64,000 bases of DNA from Tubiluchus corallicola (Eukaryota > Priapulida > Priapulimorpha > Priapulimorphida > Tubiluchidae), in contig JAQGDQ010000138.1 of NCBI GenBank assembly GCA_030141605.1, positions 310,001-374,000 of the forward strand. The letters run 5' to 3'. Positions 56,576 through 64,000 of this stretch are shown here, piece after piece. Under the pieces are notes generated by a model. That model worked only from the letters and a program-made list of their open reading frames with translations. It was not told the origin of the DNA and did not search any database. The stretch's first letter is position 1; the number at the start of each line of letters is the position of its first letter. A program made the position numbers and the translations under genes.

Positions 56576-58405
56576 TGAATGTCACCCCAACAAGAACAAC
56601 ATACAAAAGACCAGCGATTTGGGTCTAGTTCCTGAACCAAAAATATCTGCTGGTTGCTATGATAATAACAATGGCAAAGTGGGTGCTTGACTTGTTCATC
56701 ATTTAATGCTTTTTCCCACTGCCTAATAAAATCTGTAAATTATTGTGTAATTTGTGTTTCATCGTTGTGAAATTTTTATATGTTTAATTCAGATTCTGCA
56801 GAGGGTTTATTATACTAATGTGGGTAAAATAGGGTATTTAACAATTTATTGTGTCTGCAGAAATCTGCATTGTGTAAAAAAGGGATGATTTGTGCAACTT
56901 GTCTTGCCCGTAAATGTACGAGAGCTCGAATCTGACAAACGGAAGGTGTTGTGTGTCGAGGAAAATTAAATAAAAAGCCCTTATCATCAAAACAACAAGA
57001 ATTCATTAACTTCTACAATTGTAGGGACAAAGTTTATTTTAATAACTATTATTTGTCATAATTTTGTAGCAATTTACTGAACATGATTGTACAACAGCTA
57101 CAATCTGCATCATGCAGGTGAACACTAATATATATACATATAGTATTCTTTAAAATCAGTTTCAATTAAAACAAATCTGACTAAAAACTTATAATTACTG
57201 CATATCAGCGTCAAGTACATGTACAACATACAGCACCTGATGTGAAAAAACTAGTGCATTACGTTTTTAAATGATAATGAAAGCATTGTTTACTCTAGAA
57301 ATTTGTTACTTGTATCTGATTAAATGTAGGCCTACCATTATAATAATACAATTAACAATGGATATTGGGAATGTGTTTATACAAATATTTCAAAAACTTT
57401 ACCACAAGTTTACCAATAAATTTTGTTTGTGTTATGCACATCCTGTTTCACTTGCAATCACAAAGTTCAGTTATTATTTTGTTGTCCTAACTTTGTAGCA
57501 CCTCATGAATTAACTTGGAGACAAAATGTTGAAACAACTAGTCAATTATATATGAGTAACACCTAAGTATATCACAACCACAAAACAAATAACTACAGTC
57601 ATACACTATATAACTATAAAGAAATTAATACTATTAGCAATGTCTGTATATAAATAATAACAAACTGTTTTCCAGCCGGTCAGGTAAAAGTTCAAGCAGC
57701 AGTGTAGATCACTTATTCTGCACTATGCTTACTACTGTACCATATTCACAATGCACGTCATAGTTATTCATACTAGAACAACCACAATGTAGTAGATGGA
57801 ATTTTTGCAACAGTATTTTATATATATATATATATTAAACCTTGTAAAATGAATTACTTTATTTTGCCGATTATTGTTAACTAAAAACATGATTGCTAGT
57901 TACAAATAACCCAATGTTTTAAAAAATAAATACTACATTAGTTAAGTGGAATACAGGACCTATAAACTGCTATAGGCAATATTAAATACATTTAATGATT
58001 TTACTTTGATTTTTCACAGTCATATTTTTTATTGTCAGCATCCATTCATAACTAACTTAACTTGGCAAATGACCACTGTATCAGTTGGCTTGCATGGAAT
58101 CATTATTGAATTATGTGACCAAACAGTACATTTTCAAGTTTGAAACACTATTAGTACTTCTTATCTAACCCAGTAGTAATTCAGTCACCATAATTGCTGA
58201 ACTCTTGACTCATTCTGACATGCATTGGAACTAAAATTTCTGTTGACCCCCAATACTAGTTACACAATGCATGCTGAATTCACAAAATACTAGGAGTAGG
58301 TTAACAGATAAAACACTGCAGCAAATAAAACAGATACTTTGTACACAAACTTACATTCTATTTACAGGCAAGGTATATCAGTTTATATTAAGCACCTGTG
58401 AAAAT
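56576..58405. other. Intergenic, RPL22 and LG-protein convergent tails
   Basis: No recognisable gene. Contains one copy of a dispersed duplication (57202–57413), a (TA)n tract at 57820–57838, and a minus-strand AATAAA (TTTATT at 58028–58033), about 370 nt past the LG-protein stop, as a candidate poly(A) signal. Confidence 0.45.
57202..57413 (+). repeat. Dispersed duplication, copy A
   Basis: Shares with 59362–59563 the blocks TACATGTACAACATACAGCA, ATGATAATGAAAGC, TAGAAATTTGTTA, AATAATACAATTAACAATG and ACTTTACCACAAGTTTA in the same order and orientation. About 80–85% identical with small indels. Confidence 0.8.
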
Positions 58406-61400
58406 TCATCTATTGTCAGTACAAAAGGAAAAATTTTGTAAATCATTGTTTCCGTTTCGAACTAAATGCAGCTGCTGATTTTCGATGTAAACTTCATCAA
58501 TGCATCCTTGGAAGCCCTGATAATAATCATCTGGTAAACCTTTGGGAACGTGATCAAGAGGAGCACCACCTAAAAAATAAAATTTCTTTTTCAGTTCATG
58601 CAGAATGCTATTTCCTCTTCACAACACTCAAAGCACACACTGCACAGCGCAGCGCTGTGACATCATTGAAATAAAGTGTTCTCAATTCATAGCATGTATG
58701 TATGCCAAGACAACATTGCAACTAGCATTTTAACCAGATGACACAATGTATGGTTTTAAGAAGGAACAAATTAATAATCAATTTAATTTCACAAAACAAA
58801 GTAAATTACACAGCTAAGAACCAATAATCGACTTTAGCTATACACACAACTGTAACATCATCGAAATAAAATGTTCTCAATTCATAGCATGTATGTATGC
58901 CAAGACAACATTGCAACACCAGATGACACAATGTATGGTCTTAAGAAGGAACAAATTAATAATCAATTTAATTTCACAAAACAAAGTAAATTACACAGCT
59001 AAGAAGCAATAATCGATTTTAGCTATACACAGACTTGAATTTTCCATATTTCGAATATTAAGAATTGCAGCAACACACCTCCAGAAAAAGGACTAAGATT
59101 AATTGATCTGGTTTTGCCAAACCAATGTCAAATACTGACATACGAAATTAACCCATGTTTATACTATAAAATGCAGTCAGAGAGCAGCTAGATAATCACG
59201 CATGTAGTCATTGAGCAGGATAAAAGTTACATATTTCTTAATTATATATTTCTCTGAGCTGATTTAAATATTTAAATTTTGCTTACATGTGCAAATGACC
59301 GCTGCCTACAGCTTTATTTGAACTTTATTTTAACTTTTATTTTATTCCTTAAACACAGTTTATATCAGTGTCAAATACATGTACAACATACAGCACCCGA
59401 TATAAAAAATTAGTGCATTGCGGTTTTTTTAAAATATGATAATGAAAGCGTCGCTTCCCCTATAGAAATTTGTTATCTGTACCTAATTAAATGCACCATT
59501 ATTAATAATACAATTAACAATGAGTAAAAGGGACGTGTTTATACAAACTTTACCACAAGTTTAGATACAAATTTCAAATTTAACTATATAATTATGATAA
59601 TAATTATATCAGTATCAGTAGTTTGAACTGTAGCTGACTTCATAACAATCACTTAGCACATTGTTTTTGCTCAGCAATACAAGCAACAGTCACATGTGAG
59701 TTAACACAAAGGCGCGATGACCAGTGTTTCCCATTAGTACTAAAATAAATCCATTCTCAAATTTTTATGACGTCTGTTTTCGTTTTATCTTTGAGCATGA
59801 ATGGGTTAACACGTTTGCTTAATTTAATATTTGATAAATTTTTTTCTCTAAATGGTTTCTCTGCAGAACTATCTATCTTCATTTTGTTTCTCATTAGCTA
59901 TAACTTCGAGCAATTAGAGGAAGAACTGACCCAATGTTAAACCATATCTCAAAATGATCTAAAAATAATATTGTTACCACAAAAGTGTAATTTTGCTTCG
60001 CTGTGCTAGTTTTCGGTATTGCAAGAACTTGGCCATTCACTAGGCTGGTTAACATAGAGCCTGCATCTCAAAAATGCGTCACACAAAAAACAGGCACTGT
60101 ACCTCTCAATTCTGTTCTGACATAGAAAACACTTGTAGTGAAATCACGTGCTGGCACAGTGGCAAAACTGGAACTTAAATTTTTAATTTAAAATTTCCGA
60201 GTTGGTGTAAACCACAGTTAGTGCTTGTACAGCTCTCTGCATTTCAAGTTTCGTTTTTACAAACACATGCAACATGCTCATGGAATGTTTGTGTCATTAC
60301 AATATTATATTAATTAAGTTTCTAAGCTGATTACCAAAAACGCTTTGTCACTTTTATATGTGTTAAAATGTATATGGTTTATTTCTTGTACTTCCAAATG
60401 GAGTAGAGAATGAAAAACATCCTGTTTTCCTTTAAGCAGAATGGCAATAGAAAGACATACTTAACTTTGTTGCCTCGAAAGAGCTCTTAATGATATTTAA
60501 TTAAGCATGTAGGATGCAAATACAGGTTCAACAACATATGCATAAATTACTAGGACATGCAATCTGGTTACTCCCTATGAAAAGCACCTGTAATATCTGC
60601 AGTCAAATTAGTCAAGTATGCTATAGTTGTTAAAATGAATACTCGGATATAAATACTCGGTTATATCGGGAATGGTAAACTTTAGTTTTAATTAGTTAGC
60701 CGAATAATTAATGAAACACATTATTTTGAGAAGATAAGGTGCAATTTTGTTTTCACCTAACATGCTAAAATGTGTTTTGGTCTTGGAATTATGTGTGCAT
60801 GCTCAGTTACCTTTGTTATGGGTTATAATACAGATATAAGCTCAATCCTGATATTTAGAAGTATTATAGTTAACGAGTGCAAATGGCCAAATTTAACTAG
60901 AGGCTACAGAAGAAACATAGTTCCACCTATATTCAGAAAATAGTTTTTCCTAAATGACTGGAATTAACTGACTAACCTATCCACAAGACACCATCCGTGT
61001 TGAGCTCTGTCGCTCCAGGTTGTGAAGTACCAGTTACAGCAGGTTCATCATCTAACTGTAATGTTGCTAAACGTTTCTTTCTGTAAAATAAAGGAATTTT
61101 AGTTTGGCATTTTAAACTACTTTTGTTTCTTCAGGTGACATCTCGTTTTAAATAATTGCGCAAAAATCTCATTCAACATGGTTTGGCTTATAGGCAAACT
61201 CCCATAATTATGGTGATTTTCAGAAATTACAGAGAAGCTTATAATACAGCCTTGCCTATAGTTTATATAAAACTTGGTAATATGAAAAGCGCAAACTACA
61301 CTTCAAATTCCATCAACATATTTTTATGTGAAAGAGCAAAAGTATGTAGCAATGGATACTACGAAACATGCTTAATGAAAAATTCTTTTACATTCCTTAA

Positions 61401-64000
61401 AATTGTTTTAATATAACATGTCAATGTGTAAAAAATGGTATACCTCGTGACATTTAAGGTGTGCCAATTCCCATCATTTACTAGCACTTTAGATCGAAGA
61501 GTAAGCATGTCTTCTTCCTTGCCCAGGTTGTAACTCAACTCCACATATCTATAAAATTTACACTTTGATATTAGCAAAAAGAATTGCAACTGATAAAACA
61601 ATATAACAAGATATAGTGCGAGTTTTATTAAATAAATGTTATTTAAAATTTTTTAACTAGATAAGTCAATATTGCCAGTTTACAGAACTCTAGAATGTGC
61701 TGACAAATTTAGACAACAGAAATCCCATAAAAAGGCACATTTTTTGTTTTGTTAGACATTATAATCATTTAATGTCTAACAAATTTTTTTACATGTTATA
61801 TTACCAAAGATTTAATTGTGATTTGTATGCTTGCAAACCAAAACTGTCCATAAATTGGCATACTTAAAATTGCATTATGATACTTCAAAGTAGAATGCAC
61901 CAAAAATTTGGTAAAATGTCAATTTTTTGTTTATTATAAAAACAAATGCAAAATATATTAGACTTTTATATTCTAGCACAAAATTATCAAGAAAATGTTC
62001 AAACAATATTAAAAATCTAATTTTATAACCCCAAGTACACTTTTCTGGGTAGAAACTAGTACTGTAATTGTAAAAACTTGTATTTTCAAACTCCGATTGT
62101 AGCTGGTGGAAGGAGTCATTTTGCTTCGGGTTTTTTCTATTGCCAAGCCCAGATCTTCATCAGAAAGGGTCATCTACTGGATTTAAACATAACTTCAATA
62201 AGTTCTTCTTACAAAGTACGTAGCAACCAACATTTGCGCGGTTGCTAAGTGTGTTGCAGAAACGCGACAAAAAATAATGGCTTACTTTAACAGCGATTTC
62301 TCAAGATTATGTTTTTCAGTGTATAGCGTGCACCTCAACTTCAATGTGGATATTCTCAGCATAGAACGATAACATAGCATGATTCTCATAGAATGCAGAT
62401 TCAGTATATGTGAATAACAAGAAAAGCTTAACTGCCGACTTATGGACGATTTTGCTATGCAAGCACACATTTAAATTTCAGATTGATTGTACAAAAAATT
62501 ATCTATTCACACGATAGAAAGCTAGACTGCAACACATGAATCATATAAATTTGAATTTAACAAAACAATGCTTCTAGCTGAGCCAGGAGGACAATTTAAG
62601 AAACAGTAATTTAAATGAATAAAAAATCTTAATGAACGTATCTATCTACCATAACTTATTACAAGTTGACACATCACTTTGCATTGTTGAAAGAATCCAT
62701 AATAGGTTCCAAAACATCTATTAATTGCAATCAAAGAATCTTTCTTTTATCTTGTGCAATGTTCTATTTGTTATATTTAATGTTGATGTTAATATTTAAT
62801 GTTATATACACTAATGGCTTGCATCCATAAAAACATTTAACGAAAAATTTTCCTTCTGATAAAAAAACTATGCTCACCCATCTAAAACAGCTAGTGTCAA
62901 GTAATCTCCTTTAATTGTCATTCCTTTCTTTTGTAAAAGAATCAAGCCATTTTTTGATGTAGTTCTGAATGTCAGCTGATATCGATTGCTCATTTGCCCC
63001 AAAATACTGAATGTACAAAACAAAAATAAATAAGTGTGGGAAGGAACATGTTTCAGCCTTCCCTGCATTTAATATAAAATTTAAGAAAAATCACCTTCAG
63101 CCGAGCAAATTGGAATAAAGTCTTATAAGTGCAATGTAGATTTCTGCAAGGTAAAACACTTGTAAATTCAAACTGAAAGCCAAGGCCACAATTTTTGATA
63201 TGTAAAACACTCGACCAAACAAAATCAGTGGCACTGGCTGATGGAGGTAAAGGGCAATGAAATGAAATGTTTCTGATCAACAATTGCTTAAGTTCGAAAA
63301 ATCTGTATCAAGAATTGAACATAACAAGCAGTGCTTGCGTTTAGTCTACTCACACTTTGTCAAAAAAGTTATTGTAATGAAGATATGTTTGACCATCGAA
63401 CTTTACTGGTTGATCCAACTCTCCATTTGACGCTACAGAGAAAAAAATTAGAAACTCCAGAACAACAACAAGATAATTATAATGAGAATATCACGTGAAA
63501 CCAAATGCTAATAAGATTGCATTTGTTCTACAATAATCCCCACAACGTTGACGCTTTGTGAATACTACTGCTGAGCAGAGCAAATAAAAAACTGTTTAGC
63601 ATTTACACGTAGTGTGACAAATAAGCAGTCTTAGTCTTAGAATATCTAGAAAGTCTATTAGCTAGGCTACAACTACATTGCAACATAAAACTTTACTGAA
63701 CACATGTTTAATAAAGAAGAGATAATGAATCACAAATTTTTTATTTTGATAATATGAATTTATTGAATATGGTGTACACTTCCAGTTTGTTTCAAAATGC
63801 TAAATGATAGCGACATCAAATAAAACAGCAATCATTAACTTACTTTTCTCACAAGCCTTTCCCATGTATTCTGGGGGACACTTGCACATAAAGTCGTTCA
63901 AGTTAGGGATGCAAGTTCCGCCATGAAGACAAGGAGACTCTTGGTGACACGGAGGCCCCACATAACGCGCAATTGCAAAATTATCTGTAGCCCCAAAAAG
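58406..64000 (-). CDS. EGF/laminin-G extracellular protein, 3' part (5' end off window)
   Basis: Six exons on the minus strand: 64000–63844 (partial), 63432–63354, 63006–62878, 61548–61444, 61080–60977, 58569–58406 (TGA at 58406–58408). They encode the last 245 residues, with all phases consistent. Domain order: the end of one laminin-G domain; an EGF domain with six cysteines (PCHQESPCLHGGTC, FMCKCPPEYMGKACEK); then a complete C-terminal laminin-G domain (FRTTSKNGLILL, YVELSYNLG, NDGNWHTL, GFQGCIDEVYI, closing C–S–F–C region NFSFC). LG–EGF–LG at the C-terminus is typical of agrin, perlecan, pikachurin and related matrix proteins; I cannot choose among them. It would be secreted and act in the extracellular matrix. 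It ends tail-to-tail with RPL22. Confidence 0.87.
58660..59032. repeat. Tandem duplication, two ~190-bp units
   Basis: Both units start ACATCAT.GAAATAAA.TGTT and run through CAATTCATAGCATGTATGTA and AGTAAATTACACAGCTAAGA to TTTAGCTATACACA. They are about 95% identical, apart from a ~13-bp indel (TAGCATTTTAACC present only in the first). They lie in the last intron of the LG-protein gene, close to its final exon. Confidence 0.9.
59362..59563 (+). repeat. Dispersed duplication, copy B
   Basis: Same element as 57202–57413, about 2.15 kb away, inside the last LG-protein intron. The two copies therefore flank that gene’s terminal exon. Confidence 0.8.
59570..60976. other. LG-protein last intron, remainder
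   Basis: AT-rich, with no exon, conserved ORF or clear repeat. Confidence 0.5.
61549..62877. other. LG-protein intron between exons at 63006 and 61548
   Basis: Apart from the hairpin at 61749 I see no gene or repeat. The short minus-strand ORF at 62282–62470 has no homology I recognise. Confidence 0.45.
61749..61782. repeat. Short perfect hairpin
   Basis: TTGTTAGACATTA and its exact reverse complement TAATGTCTAACAA are separated by about 8 bases in an LG-protein intron. T-rich on both sides. It may be the remnant of a small inverted-repeat element. Confidence 0.7.

Overview
The window is animal nuclear DNA. It is AT-rich, with many GT–AG introns, a spliceosomal gene structure and proteins that are clearly metazoan (focadhesin, AP-2 mu, an SLC10 carrier, RPL22, an EGF/laminin-G protein, a rhodopsin-family receptor). 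Decayed non-LTR retrotransposons, a MITE-like family and repeats resembling those common in marine invertebrates point to a marine invertebrate. An early-branching animal such as a sponge is plausible, but the sequence alone does not settle the species.

Layout. (1) 550–35052 (+): a focadhesin (FOCAD) gene. I could assemble 37 coding exons, all phase-compatible, totalling 5283 nt and 1760 residues; the human protein is about 1800. Only the extreme N-terminus is uncertain. (2) 15052–16092 (−): an intronless class A GPCR of 346 aa lying antisense inside FOCAD intron 16. (3) 35053–38288: the tail-to-tail interval between FOCAD and the next gene. It holds a degenerate tandem array of roughly 165-bp units and a relic copy of a transporter exon. 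(4) 38289–41103 (−): a four-exon, 478-aa SLC10 carrier of the P3/SLC10A3 type. (5) 43286–49802 (−): an 11-coding-exon AP-2 mu subunit, 433 aa, very highly conserved. (6) 53318–55552 (+): ribosomal protein L22, divergent from AP2M1; its first coding exon is upstream and probably very short. (7) 58406–64000 (−): the 3' part of a secreted or matrix EGF/laminin-G protein (agrin/perlecan/pikachurin-like), running off the right edge.

The six genes show no operon-like or pathway relationship. They look like an ordinary run of housekeeping and receptor genes: two convergent pairs (FOCAD/SLC10, RPL22/LG protein), one divergent pair (AP2M1/RPL22), and a nested receptor. I found no convincing new multi-gene system. 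The best observations are the nested GPCR, two GC–AG introns fixed by conserved protein sequence, a short element with a 19-bp target-site-like duplication, a three-copy MITE-like family, a rearranged CR1-like LINE in the presumed first RPL22 intron, and a second, degraded copy of the SLC10 terminal exon.
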